Source: Myxocyprinus asiaticus
Lineage: Eukaryota > Chordata > Actinopteri > Cypriniformes > Catostomidae
Assembly: GCF_019703515.2 (NCBI RefSeq)
Contig: NC_059347.1
Coordinates: forward strand, 19,800,001 to 19,864,000
Length of the DNA stretch: 64,000 nt
Direction of reading: 5' to 3'
The number at the start of each line of letters is the position of its first letter. Positions within the stretch are counted from its first letter, which is position 1. Of the stretch, positions 54,301 through 63,117 are shown in pieces. Both the position numbers and the translations under genes were made by a program. The notes beneath the pieces were generated by a model. That model was given only the letters and a program-made list of their open reading frames with translations, was not told where the DNA came from and made no database searches.

Positions 54301-56609
54301 AACGATTTATAAAACGTTCGTTAAATCCCAATTCAACTTAAAAACATGCAAATGTGAATGAGCACATGGACTCGACCTACAGAACGCCCACAAATATCCT
54401 AATATGGTGAGACAGAATACAATAAAAGCGCATACGTAAGTAATTCATTCGTTCATTCATTCATTTATATGGAATGTTCTTGTGCGGTTGACCAAGGTTT
54501 TTTTTAAAATGTGAGTGCAGCTACCGGTTTCTGCCCATATAATGCAGCATATTCAACAACTCATCATCAGTTCTTCATGTTCATTATCAATAATAAATAC
54601 ATCCACACCATTCTTCAACCAATGTCCATGTTCTTGCTAAACATTTATTCCAAAAAGATGTTTACATGCTCATTTACATATAATGAAATATGCATAGACT
54701 AGCTACATTACAACTGTGTTCTTTATAAACTACATATGCATTATTTCCCACTGTTCTCTTCTGTTCGCTCTTGCAATTGATTATGCTGCATTTTAGTCAA
54801 ATAAGTAGTTTTTATACATGTCAACATATACTGCTCAACAACAGCAGACGAGGCTGAAGGATTAATTGAAAAAAAAAGTAGAATGTTGCCATGCTTTTTA
54901 AATCTGTAAACTGATTTATCTATGTTAAACTATCTCTCCTCCTCACTCCAAAAATGTGCTGAACATATTACATACCATATACAACACCTGTCTGTTATCT
55001 CATAGGTCTCAAAATTAATTTATTATGGAAACGTGCAGATTGGGCTAAATAAATAATCTGTTACAGCAGATTTCCAAAATAAAATATTTCTGTTACGCAT
55101 AATCTATTACACCACATTCTGAGTCATTTCGGAATATTCTTGTACATGTAAACGTGCTCACTCATTTATTAATAAATTCAGTCAGTCACTGATTCAGATT
55201 TGCATCAGTAAAAATTAGAAAATCAAGTCAGTGCACACTGGCACACTGGAGCATAAGCAAAAAAAAATGTTTTGTATGCATCCTTGTCAGTAACATATAC
55301 ACAAGTACATTTTCACATCGGTTTCTGCCTTTATAAATCCAGATTTGTTCCACAATTTTGACGTAGGTACAAATCCATGGAATTTAGGATCAAATTTGAT
55401 CGTACGTACAGTTTATAAATGAGGCCCCATTTCGTGTTCTTTAACGCTTTCGAGTTTCTTTTTTTTTTTACCCTAAAACAAATGTATAGCATACAGAGCA
55501 GGCCATTGTGTCAGTCGCAGTATCAAATACAAGCCAGTCTCTCTGTGATCCATCATCAGTGAAACGCCTCCTCTTGCAAAAACACAGAGAACTTTTGTGA
55601 TTTTGTGATGTTTGCGCATCATGTTTGCGTTTTGGCGGCGTAACACCAGGTATGTGTCGCTACATTCTGGGGTTATGTATAATAAAAGAAGGGAAAAGTT
55701 TTGACTTCCAAGCAAACAGGTAAATGTTATTAGAACCGTGATTAAGAACATCTATCCAATCACTGCACTGATCGCTTGTATCTGATTCACTCCCATCGCT
55801 TACGATAGAACAGCAAACCAATCACTGATCTCTTCTTCAGTAGACGACTTGTATATAATCATTTGATTTTCTTACGTCAGATAAATAGAAACAGCGAAGG
55901 TCTGACTAACTCTAAAAACTGACTATTGTTCTCACAACCATGCATTTTTAAAATTCATAAAAAATGTACCGGCCAACTGACAGGTAACACCGTTTCATAT
56001 ACTTGCCAACGCCGATTTTTACTGACATTTGGGGCTTGGTGAGTGTTAATTTTGGACCCTGATTATAGAATATCAGGAAATTACACTACCTGGATTTGAA
56101 CTTGTGTCACCCGCATAAGCCCCACCACACAACATGTCAGAGCATGTGCACTACCCTCCAGGCCCCTTCTCCATAATGTATTTTCAATGAATGTTTATTA
56201 TGCACTCTTCCGGGTTGGCTGTGCCTTGCTGGTTGATAATGGCTGATGTTGTATTTCTACAGGAGAGGAGGAGATGGCAAAAGAACTGGAGGAACTTTAT
56301 GGTGACATTGATGCCATGGAGTTCTACCCAGCTCTGATGCTGGAGAAGACACGACCTGATGCGATATTTGGTGAAAGCATGGTGGAAATGGGAGCCCCAT
56401 TTTCCCTAAAAGGCCTTCTGGGAAATCCCATTTGCTCCCCAGATTACTGGAAGCCCAGTACATTTGGTGGTCAGACAGGTTTTGATATAGTTAATTCTGC
56501 CACTTTAAAGAAACTGGTTTGCCTCAATACAAAGTGGTGTCCATATGTATCTTTCCATACTCCTCCATCAGATTACAAAAAACAGAGAACATCTCATGGT
56601 GAACTCTAG
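34486..56609 (+). CDS. ptgs1: Prostaglandin G/H synthase 1 (cyclooxygenase-1), 11 coding exons
   Basis: ER-luminal haem enzyme converting arachidonate to PGG2, then PGH2. Exons: 34486-34492, 34589-34678, 36102-36218, 37314-37454, 44615-44758, 45022-45203, 48090-48173, 48820-49066, 50579-50865, 52738-52885, 56263-56609; 1,794 bp, 597 residues, all GT/AG and phase-consistent. A tiny first exon plus a separate signal-peptide exon, and no 18-residue C-terminal insert, mark COX-1 rather than COX-2. Order: signal peptide, EGF module (exon 3), membrane-binding helices (exon 4), catalytic domain. Using ovine numbering: Arg120 ([13 protein letters not shown]), His207 ([11 protein letters not shown]), Tyr355, Tyr385 and His388 ([12 protein letters not shown]) and Ser530 (GAPFSLKGL) are present. 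Glycosylation sites NCT, NIT and NTS correspond to Asn68, 144 and 410. The C-terminus HGEL resembles the usual PTEL/STEL ER signal. Odd: Arg513 and Val523 are COX-2-type, while Ile434 is COX-1-type. No disabling change seen. Confidence 0.97.
34762..35090. mobile_element. Palindromic MITE in ptgs1 intron 2
   Basis: Left GGTAACACTTTACAGTAAGG is mirrored by right GCAAAGTGTTAC, with inner GTTCATGATAC/GAACTAACAATGAACAATAC arms repeating across the centre. This is the common fish element with about 150-bp arms. A related degenerate piece lies at 50276-50475. Confidence 0.7.
35092..36101. other. Rest of ptgs1 intron 2
   Basis: No element or conserved segment recognised beyond the MITE. Ends at the exon 3 acceptor TTTTCTCTAG. 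Confidence 0.5.
37606..37659. repeat. (TA)n microsatellite, left of the Tc1 insertion
   Basis: TA repeat directly next to the Tc1 left end. A matching TA tract continues after the right end, so the transposon apparently landed inside one microsatellite, which supplies TA targets. Confidence 0.95.
37660..39239 (+). mobile_element. Near-intact Tc1-like transposon in ptgs1 intron 4
   Basis: 1,580 bp with terminal inverted repeats of about 200 bp that are almost perfect: left CAGGTGCATCTCAATAAATT, right AATTTATTGAGATGCACCTG. It carries one transposase frame in the same orientation as ptgs1 and sits within a TA repeat. The high identity of the two ends suggests recent insertion. Confidence 0.93.
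37923..38957 (+). pseudogene. Tc1 transposase, full length but with one premature stop
   Basis: Residues about 1-120: HTH pair and linker ([33 protein letters not shown]). Residues 121 onward: DDE nuclease with LFSDESKF, then [13 protein letters not shown], then [12 protein letters not shown], supplying the two Asp and the Glu. A single TGA (38559-38561) interrupts the frame after [12 protein letters not shown]. The downstream part is in the same frame and open to the normal end (KGAPTKY). Start chosen at 37923; a later ATG at 37959 fits the family start (MGKTADLT) better. Confidence 0.9.
39243..39309. repeat. (TA)n microsatellite, right of the Tc1 insertion
   Basis: Continuation of the TA tract interrupted by the Tc1 element. 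Confidence 0.95.
39420..40802. mobile_element. TTAA-flanked palindromic element, 1.38 kb
   Basis: Arms of about 240 bp: left AGTTCACATGAAAATGAAAA, with CCTCATGCC and GGTCCATACAATGCAAGTCA; right arm 40555-40802 is its inverted copy. TTAA flanks both ends (39416-39419, 40803-40806), the target of piggyBac-like and Kolobok-like transposons. The centre has no transposase. Lies in ptgs1 intron 4. Confidence 0.82.
40807..42065. other. ptgs1 intron 4, no element recognised
   Basis: Holds a G-run at about 40989-41003 and otherwise mixed sequence without conserved exons. Confidence 0.5.
42066..43870. repeat. Repeat of GAGAATAAAGTC type, split by hAT D
   Basis: Degenerate tandem blocks of the form AGAATAAAGTC/TTATGAGAA at 42066-42290 continue at 43783-43870 after the hAT element. 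A second copy is at 47640-47900 in intron 6. Confidence 0.55.
42299..43774. mobile_element. Non-autonomous hAT element D in ptgs1 intron 4
   Basis: Starts TAGGGCTGAAACTAACGATT; ends, on the minus strand, TAGGGCTGAAACGATTAGTC. A perfect 8-bp duplication ATTATTAC flanks it (42291-42298, 43775-43782). Subterminal ATCGATTAATC-like motifs are repeated. No transposase seen. Confidence 0.88.
45373..46735 (-). mobile_element. L2-type LINE, 5'-truncated, in ptgs1 intron 6
   Basis: On the minus strand, reverse transcriptase sequence (46667-46407, [16 protein letters not shown]) is followed by the RT C-terminal domain (46133-45507, [20 protein letters not shown]) and a 3' tail at about 45430-45373 (GTAAGTCGCTTTGGATAAAA on the minus strand), the well-known end of fish L2-type LINEs. 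Opposite in orientation to ptgs1. Confidence 0.85.
45507..46667 (-). pseudogene. L2 reverse transcriptase fragment
   Basis: The catalytic box reads YANDTQL (about 46364-46344) instead of the usual YADDTQL, so one catalytic Asp is lost. Frame breaks occur between GPLLFS and the catalytic box. The C-terminal 208-codon frame is still open. Endonuclease and N-terminal RT are absent. Confidence 0.82.
46736..47639. other. ptgs1 intron 6, no element recognised
   Basis: AT-rich with short A runs. No exon or TIR pair recognised. Confidence 0.5.
47640..47900. repeat. Second copy of the GAGAATAAAGTC-type repeat
   Basis: Blocks such as ACACAATAAAGTTGTGACAT, TTTCGAGAATGATGTCA and ATTATGAGATTAAA resemble the family at 42066-42290. 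Confidence 0.5.
49643..50272. mobile_element. TTAA-flanked palindromic MITE, 630 bp, ptgs1 intron 8
   Basis: Left AGGAATGTTCCTGGTTCAAT is mirrored by right GTATTAAACCCGGAACATTCCT, with arms of about 200 bp including AGCATTTGTGGCATAAT. TTAA on both sides (49639-49642, 50273-50276). A family distinct from the element at 39420, as termini differ. Confidence 0.85.
50866..52737. other. ptgs1 intron 9
   Basis: 1.87 kb with no recognisable element, the cleanest long intron of the gene. Confidence 0.5.
53720..54099 (-). mobile_element. Solo LTR, 380 bp, with 5-bp target duplication
   Basis: On the minus strand it starts TGTCACAGTCTGTCTCCCTC and ends CGTTACA. ATTAC flanks both sides (53715-53719, 54100-54104). 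A TATA-like TATAAATACC is at 53953-53944 (minus). Left after recombination between two LTRs. Nested in hAT E. Confidence 0.85.
54226..55428. mobile_element. Palindrome-ended element (GGGGCCTCATT termini) nested in hAT E
   Basis: Left GGGGCCTCATTCATAAAG is mirrored by right TTTATAAATGAGGCCCC, with further GTACGTA/CCTACG-type subterminal matches. 1.2 kb, no coding sequence. Target duplication not clear. Confidence 0.72.
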
Positions 56610-57139
56610 CAGAATTCACTTTTAGCAAAGCAACTGTTTATCAGAACTAGGTCAAGAACTATTGTTTTAATACGCTGTCTTCAAATTTGACTTTCAATTA
56701 CAGATGCTTTGAAGGGATAGTTCACCCAAAAATGAAAATTCTGTCATCATGTTCCTTCCCTCAAGTCATTCCAAACCTGTACTACTTTCTTTTTTCCACA
56801 GTAGAACACAAAAGGAGGTATTTTAAAGAAGGTTGCAATCCCTAATTTCCATACAATGGCAGTTGATAGTGATTCCTTGAAAGGTCATGTCATAAGCAAT
56901 AAAAATGTTCTTGATCTTTTAACATATAAGAGGTTATTGGTCTATAAAAGCATACTGTAAGTTTCATAACTCAAAACTTGATCACTGCAAAAAGAGCATT
57001 TGTTGAAACCAAGCTGCCAAAACAACTCGTTCTCTACTTCCTCCACATTGTGATGTCACACTGTGGTAGAAATTTGTATCTGACCGCCTCCACAACAATA
57101 TAACAAAATACCTTATCACTTCTGTAGCCCCGCCCAGTA

Positions 57140-57846
57140 GCAGTGAGCAATGAGATGGCAAGGAGAGAGCAGGTCAGTCAAGAACAGAGAGCGGCCAAGG
57201 CTGCCGGGTACGCAGAGGGCTCAGAAGTCAAGACGGGCGGGGACACAGAGGGCTCAGAGGCCAAGGCAGGTGGAGACTCAGAGGGCTCAGAGGTCAAGGC
57301 GGCCTGGGACTCAGAGGGCTCGTAGGTCAAGGCGGCCAGGGACTCAGGCAGTGAAGTCAAGGCGGCCTGGGACTCAGGCAGCAAAGTCAAGGTGGCCGGG
57401 GATTCAGGCAGCGAGGTCAAGCTGGCCAGGGATTCAGGCAGCAAGGTCAAGGCGGCCGGGGACTCAGGCAGTGAGGTCAAGGCGGCCGGGGCTGAGGACT
57501 CTGATGTGGCGGTCACTGTAGGAGTGCTGAGTTCCTCATCAGCCTCTCCCACAGTAAATGGTGATTCGCTCAGTCACAGAGCAAAATCAATGTACTGAAT
57601 CAGAGTTAAATTAATTACGCCTCCAGGCAACAAAGAATATAGTGGCTCATTCAAACCACTATGAAAAAAGTCAATTGATTGAGGCCTCCTCAAAGTCCAC
57701 CAAATGACATAGCTCACTAAAGTCCATAACATAGTCCTCAAGGGGACGAGTCCCTTGGCGAAGACGCATAAGTCCCCACATGACAAGGGTGAGAATGATT
57801 GTGGAATATGATCATGTTTACATACATTTGACTGTTTTTTGTGCAA
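57140..57846 (-). pseudogene. Gag-like remnant with tandem-repeat tail
   Basis: On the minus strand, LEDYVMDFSELCHLVDFEEA (one frame), then FHSGLNEPLYSLLPGG and LTLIQYIDFAL, then a TGA, then SPFTVGEADEELSTP and a run of about ten PESxAALTSL units. This is the same layout as the gag at 904-2106 (LEDYVEDF, GLSEPISSLMPS, TVGEADAEPE, repeats), but a different family. One frameshift and one in-frame stop make it inactive. The reverse-strand ELxAGDSGSEVK frames are shadows of the repeat. Confidence 0.7.
57180..57500. repeat. 30-33 bp minisatellite in gag remnant
   Basis: About ten units of the type GGGGACTCAGGCAGCGAGGT followed by CAAGGCGGCC. Confidence 0.88.
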
Positions 57847-58165
57847 AAAACTTAACTGATATTATAAGTGAACCTCAAGGAACATATTAAATTAAAAAAG
57901 GCATGTCAAGACCCCTTTAAAGCTTAGAAAAGGACCCAAAAGTGTCATAAAGTTGTCCATGCAGATTGTGCATCATGTGCCAAGTCTTCTGAAGGTAGAT
58001 AATAGGTTTTGGTGAGAAACAAACTGAACTATAAGCAATTTACAGTGAAAATCTTGACATCTGCCATGGCTCTCCTTTAAAAAAGAAAGTCATAGGGGTT
58101 TGGAACAAAATTAGGGTGATTAAATGACAGCAGAATTACAATTTTTGGATGAACAATCCCTTTAA

Positions 58166-59280
58166 TTTTATTCCAATAATTGAATAGAATGAAATATCTT
58201 ATGAATCAGAAATTAATTAGCAATATGATTAGTTATTTGTAACAAGGTGTTTGAAGAATGAAAATATATATGAATATAATACGAATATAATGAATAGTAA
58301 CAACAATGATGCTTTGTGAATGAATGTCATGTACTTTTGATCCTAATCAGAGATCAACACAGAACATATTTTAATATAATCAGTATATTTCTAATTGGAC
58401 TTGTTAAAAGATAAATTGACTTCAGTTTGGAAATTTGGCGATCTATATTGATTTTGCTAACAACAAAACATTAACAAATTACATTGGGCTCTTTTTGGAC
58501 ACTTTGTTTACAGTAACCCATGTTGCCAAATAAATATATTTAGCTTTAACTCATAGTTCTCCCAAAAATTATTCTGTCCATTTCATGATAGTGAAAACAT
58601 TAACTCATGGGTTGCGGTTTTGTATTGGTATTTGCTGCCTCATTGCTTAGTTACTGTTTTATTGCCTTTGAATGAACAAGTTTTGAATGCATTGAATGCA
58701 TTGTTCTTGAAATACAGTAAATCATTGCAGTCATTGTGTTGAAACCTTTGATATATGATTGGCCAGTTTTTCTTAAGGTTTTTGTTGTTTTAGTCACTTT
58801 TGTATACATTTGTGTTCCTTGAATAAATGAATGTAACCTATGTGATGTCCTTCTGAGTGAAGGATGATATTAGCACCAATTGTGGCACCATTTCTATGAG
58901 ATTTTTTGCATAATAAATAGGTTTGTTAAAGGCATAAATTTACTAGTGTGTCTGATCATTGTTACAAGAGGTTTACTGAAATACAAAATAAATAAATAAA
59001 TAAAATAGAAAAATAGGGAGGGTTTACAGTAAATGTGGACATATGGAATATAATGGTAATGGAGTTTTTTATGGAAATAAAACTGATGGTAATTAAACAA
59101 TCATTATCAACCCTAAAACAATACAATTTGAATTCAAACACATATATAGGGTTCTCTAGATAAAGTGTCAATACACTGTTATACTGTAATAGCACAGGTG
59201 TCAGCATTGTTTAGGGTTTTAAAAGGATATAAATGGTATAAAATGTGTCATAAATAATATGTACTTGGGTTCCTATAATT
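58166..59280. other. 3' flank of ptgs1
   Basis: AT-rich. It contains a candidate poly(A) signal at 58822. No exon recognised. Confidence 0.45.
58822..58827 (+). terminator. ptgs1: Candidate ptgs1 polyadenylation signal
   Basis: AATAAA preceded by T/G-rich sequence and followed within 30 bases by TGTGATGTCC. An earlier AATAAA at 56898 is an alternative and would place the end inside the TTAA element. Confidence 0.3.
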
Positions 59281-59281
59281 T

Positions 59282-59288
59282 ACTCTCT

Positions 59289-59362
<74 letters not shown>
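59282..59362. repeat. (TC)n(TG)n microsatellite
   Basis: A few TC units followed by about 35 TG units. Confidence 0.95.
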
Positions 59363-59368
<6 letters not shown>

Positions 59369-61080
59369 AAAAGCCAACAAGAGACAGTTGTCTTAACTGT
59401 TTACTTTTTATTCGGAACAGTTGGCTTCCCACAAAGTATACTGCATGACTTCCAGTATCTTCTGAATAATGTTTAGCATTAACATAGGTCACAGAAATGA
59501 CTAGTGGTAAGGTAGCTTAACCTTTGGCACATGCAGAAGTAACATTCAAGTTGTGCACAATAGAACCATTTTTCAGCTGTAGGTTCCATGATCTAATTGC
59601 AATTACTCTCCATTACTCTGGAGGTCTTTTCCAATGATATTTTACACAATTACTTGGCTAGTTTTGAAACAGCCATTACCTAGAATTAGATCAGCCTTTT
59701 CAATTCTGCTCTCACTATTTTAACTGTTTAAAAAAAGAAAACTTAAAAAAAATACTAATTTTGAAGAAAACAAAATTAATAATACTAATTTAATCTAATC
59801 TTAAATTAAATTCTTAAATACATAACTACTGTTAAAGTATTTAAAGTATTATAAATTCCTTGGCATTAGTAGAAAGAGAGTGACTTAGTATTTAAAAGAA
59901 AATCAGTGACTATGAACCTGATGGATGTGGCCAATTATTCTCACCCACCCTTTTGTCCATTTGACACTACAATGCATCACTGACCTTTCATTAAACCAGT
60001 ATCGAGAGAAATTAAAACCATTGAAAAAGATAAAGCACAAGCATCTTCTTTAAAGCAATAGTTAATAACCTTTTCCTACGCCAGACTTTTTCTTTAATAA
60101 GGTCATAATAAACTGAGGTTATAGCTGCTTCAGGGACAACAGCGGGCAGTCACGTGCACTTCATCTTTATCAGCACACTTGGTTGTGATTGGTTAGTGTT
60201 GTGTCTATACTGTACACCTATATACACAGAATAAAAAAAGTCCAGAAGTTTATTAATTATTTTCTTTATTAAGTTATTTTATTGAGTTTACTTGCATGCA
60301 GACATATAAATTGGAGTGTACTATTGGTTCAGTTTGAATAATTTTGATCTGCTTTTGTGTCTTTTCTATAATCTCCTGATTATTTTATTGTTGTACTGCA
60401 CCCAGAGCTGCTGAGCTCAGCGTGAGCCGCATGGCAAAAATAGGCTCAATGGCGAAACTATCCACTCACTGCTGCATCTGGTATGCTTCTGGGACTCGTC
60501 ACCTCGCAACTCACACTTGCAGTGGGAATGGTGTAATCTGTTAATATGGGCGGCGAAACAAAAACGCGCCGCTCACGGAGGACATGTGAACCTGGCGTCA
60601 TGTTGTTCCAAACCCAAAACTTTGTTTCTTCTGTGGAACTCTAAAGGAGCAATTTTGAAGAATGTACTGATCGCTCTTTTCCATGCAATTACAAAGAATA
60701 GGGACTGGAGCTTTCAAGTTTCAAAAAGGATGCAAACACACCATAAAAGTATAAAAAATAATTAACCCAAATCTTGACATCCACCCTAGCTGAATGTGAA
60801 TGACAACTTGACTGATGTCAGACTTCAGTCTGTTTCTCAAACAACAAAACTTTCAAATGGCTTGGAATTATTGGACATAAATCATATGAACTACTTTTAT
60901 TATATTTTTAGAGATACTTTATAAGCTTGAACACTCCATTCCTAATTCACTGTAATTGCATAGAAAAAGCCAAAATTAAATAGTAAATAGCAAAGTATGC
61001 ACTTTTGGGTGTACTGTTTCTTTAAACTAACTTACGGTAGCCCTATGAAGTGAGCTGCATTCTCGTGGCTTTAACCTTTG
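59363..61080. other. Gene-free stretch
   Basis: Mixed AT-rich sequence. 60590-60660 and 60840-61020 hold diverged pieces of the common TTAA-type repeat (TGTTGTTCCAAACCCAAAAC and similar). No exon recognised. Confidence 0.5.
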
Positions 61081-62852
61081 TCAGACATCATATGATATAC
61101 TGATGCTAGAAGAGGGTGCAGTTAATTCATGCTCCAGTCTGATGTTGACCTGTTGACCTGGAGGTCCAAAGGCAGAGCATGGAGGATGGCTGGCCGCTGA
61201 GGCGGCAGAAGGGTAGAAGTGAACATCCACTGCTACAGAGGTCATGCCCAGGGACACGCAGTGGTACAGCAGGAGGGAGGAGAAATTGTGGGAGATATTA
61301 ATTCTGTGGTGCACTGGAGGGGAGCAGGGTTCGTTGGTCTGGAGGGTCATAGAGGACTGTAAGTCCTCATCGTGGGCAGGCCCTGGATTCGGTGGAGGGG
61401 GTGAGGGAACGTTCTGAGATGGTTCAAACTCACTGCTCCTCCAGTCCTCCATGCAATTCTCCAAATAATTGAAGGAAGAAAAACAGAATAGTGTTGCAAA
61501 GAAAACACAAAGGTAATTATTTCTTCTTCCTTTATATTAAAATCCTAATGTCGACTTTTGACTTTTGAAAAGTTCAAAATGAAAATTCTGTCATCGTGCA
61601 TTCACCCTCAACTGACATAGGGTGGGAAAGGAGGACACAGGAACTGGGTTCTTCAACTCAAAGGTATGGTTTTTAATAATAAAAAGGCTTTTCAGCACAA
61701 TACTCAGGATCACACTACACAGTCTCTTTCAGACAGGCAGCTCTCCCTCTTGGTCTCTGGCGTGGTCACTCTTTATTGCTCTCCCCAATGCTTACTGCGA
61801 TTAGAAACAGGTGTTAGTCATTATCGGGCTCATCACCTCTCACCATTACCAACACGCTGGACAGAGGAGGTCATTCCCATCACCGCGACCCATAAGGTGA
61901 CTCCTCTCCCAACATTCCTCCTAAAAAAAAATTCCGGTGGTTGATTCCCCGCCGCAGTCAGCGGCAACGACCACGGAGGTCACATTCTCCGCTTACATTA
62001 TGGATTATGGCGGGAAACCTGTGCCACTACAATGCCCATGCTTGCCATAGTTAATGAGCCAGCACCCATGCCTGCCACGGTTAACGAGCCAGAGCCAATG
62101 CCTGTAGCCTCGACTGTCCCAGAGCCAACGCCTGTAGCCTCGACCATCCCTGCAACATTGCTCCCAGCTGTCCGGAACAGGAGGAGAAGGAAAAGGACTC
62201 CTGCTCAGCCTGCTCCACCACGGTCTCCACCTCCAAAACCTCTCATCCCTAATCCTGTTGCTCCACCTGCCTTCATGAAACCTCCCTCGTCTCTGGCCTC
62301 TGAGCCTTCCACAACTCTGCCCTCAACCCCAGAAACTCCACCTCCTATGATTCAGCCTGCTTCAATTCCTCGTCTAAAATATCCCAAGGGCTCATCTTCT
62401 TCCTTTGACTTCCTGGAGTGGCGCTCCTTCCGCAATCTCCCTGGAAACACGAACTCAGTCATTGTAACCTAAGTTACCAATCCCTCCTATTACTGTTGAT
62501 TTACCTGAAAAGTCTTCTTCTTCAATAAAGCTCCCACTACTAGGTTCAACCAATCATCTGTGTCTGTGTTGTGTCGTGACATCTATATGAAAATTGGTTC
62601 ATTTGAACAAATCTAACCCTCTTCTGCAAGAACTCATTAACAGACCTCACAGGTTTATGTAGGTACTGTATAATAAGTATCAAAGACTCATCTGTTCTCC
62701 CTGTGGGTACAGCTACAGGATCATTTTTCTGAACCAAAGTGTAAAAGGCCATCACAATGAAAATAAATGCCATGGAAACACCTACTCCAACCACAATGGG
62801 AATGTCATGTTTTTCAGTCATAGGTAACCAAGTCTGAGATTTCTTCTTTTTC
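61081..62852 (-). CDS. 3' end of an unidentified single-pass membrane protein gene (two exons)
   Basis: Exon 62852-62651 (AG acceptor TTTTCTTTAG, donor CCT then GTGAGG) and terminal exon 61458-61081 (acceptor after a T-rich tract, stop TGA) join in phase. The first encodes a short KKKKSQTWLPMTEKHD stretch, a hydrophobic helix (IPIVVGVGVSMAFIFIVMAF) and QKNDPVAVPTGR. The second encodes a Pro/Ser-rich tail ending SSSISISYDV, plausibly cytoplasmic. The splice phase match and open frames argue for a real gene whose extracellular part lies beyond 63 kb or outside the window. I do not recognise the family. The intron contains two LTR-element pieces. Confidence 0.55.
61610..61960. mobile_element. 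LTR-like fragment in the membrane-protein intron
   Basis: GACATAGGGTGGGAAAGGAG and onward, with AATAATAAAAAGGC, resembles an LTR read in reverse. Boundaries and orientation are uncertain. Confidence 0.35.
62032..62580 (+). pseudogene. Gag-like tail remnant of an LTR element
   Basis: A 146-codon frame with repeated NEPAPMPATVNEPEPMP and VPEPTPVAST units, then a basic RNRRRRKRTP patch and Pro-rich sequence. It is composed like the repeat tails of the gag elements at 904 and 57140, but the Gag domain itself is missing. It is followed by AATAAA (62524) and a GTGTCGTGACAT sequence typical of an LTR edge. Confidence 0.45.
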
Positions 62853-63117
62853 CTAAAGAAAAGAGAGTAATGGAATACTTTATACAACCATCACCACATT
62901 CTCAACAAGCCATTGCAGTATATTAAGAAGGAATTTGAAGACTGCATTGTGTGAAGTTCCTGCTGTGGCTTGCAGCGATGCCATAACTCGGGAAGTTTGA
63001 ATTCACACATTTTGCATTTTGCACTTTGAATTGCACAATAAGAAATAAAGTCATACATGTTACCAACGACATGAGGAGGAGTAAATTATGACAGAATTTT
63101 TATTTTGTGTTGAACTA

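Larger units (their letters stand above)
53585..56061. mobile_element. Non-autonomous hAT element E in ptgs1 intron 10, hosting two insertions
   Basis: Starts CAGGGTCCAAAACCAACTTT; ends, on the minus strand, CAGGGTCCAAAATTAACACT. A perfect 8-bp duplication ATTATAGA flanks it (53577-53584, 56062-56069). ACCGGCC motifs occur at least four times near the two ends and may be transposase-binding sites. Inside are a solo LTR and a 1.2-kb palindromic element. Confidence 0.9.
56713..58161. mobile_element. TTAA-type palindromic element downstream of the ptgs1 stop
   Basis: Left AGGGATAGTTCACCCAAAAA, right (minus strand) AGGGATTGTTCATCCAAAAA. Flanks are TTGA (56709-56712, one change) and TTAA (58162-58165). 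It begins 104 bases after the ptgs1 stop codon, so it probably forms part of the 3' UTR. It hosts a minus-strand gag remnant. Confidence 0.75.

Noticed and set aside
48090..56609. Assignment of the cyclooxygenase gene as ptgs2 because of Arg513 and Val523
   Set aside because: The separate signal-peptide exon, COX-1-type [10 protein letters not shown] after Arg120, Ile434, and lack of the C-terminal insertion favour ptgs1.
60517..60765. 82-codon plus-strand frame
   Set aside because: Its sequence belongs to the common TTAA-type cyprinid repeat (TGTTGTTCCAAACC, TTTCTTCTGTGGAA), not a gene.
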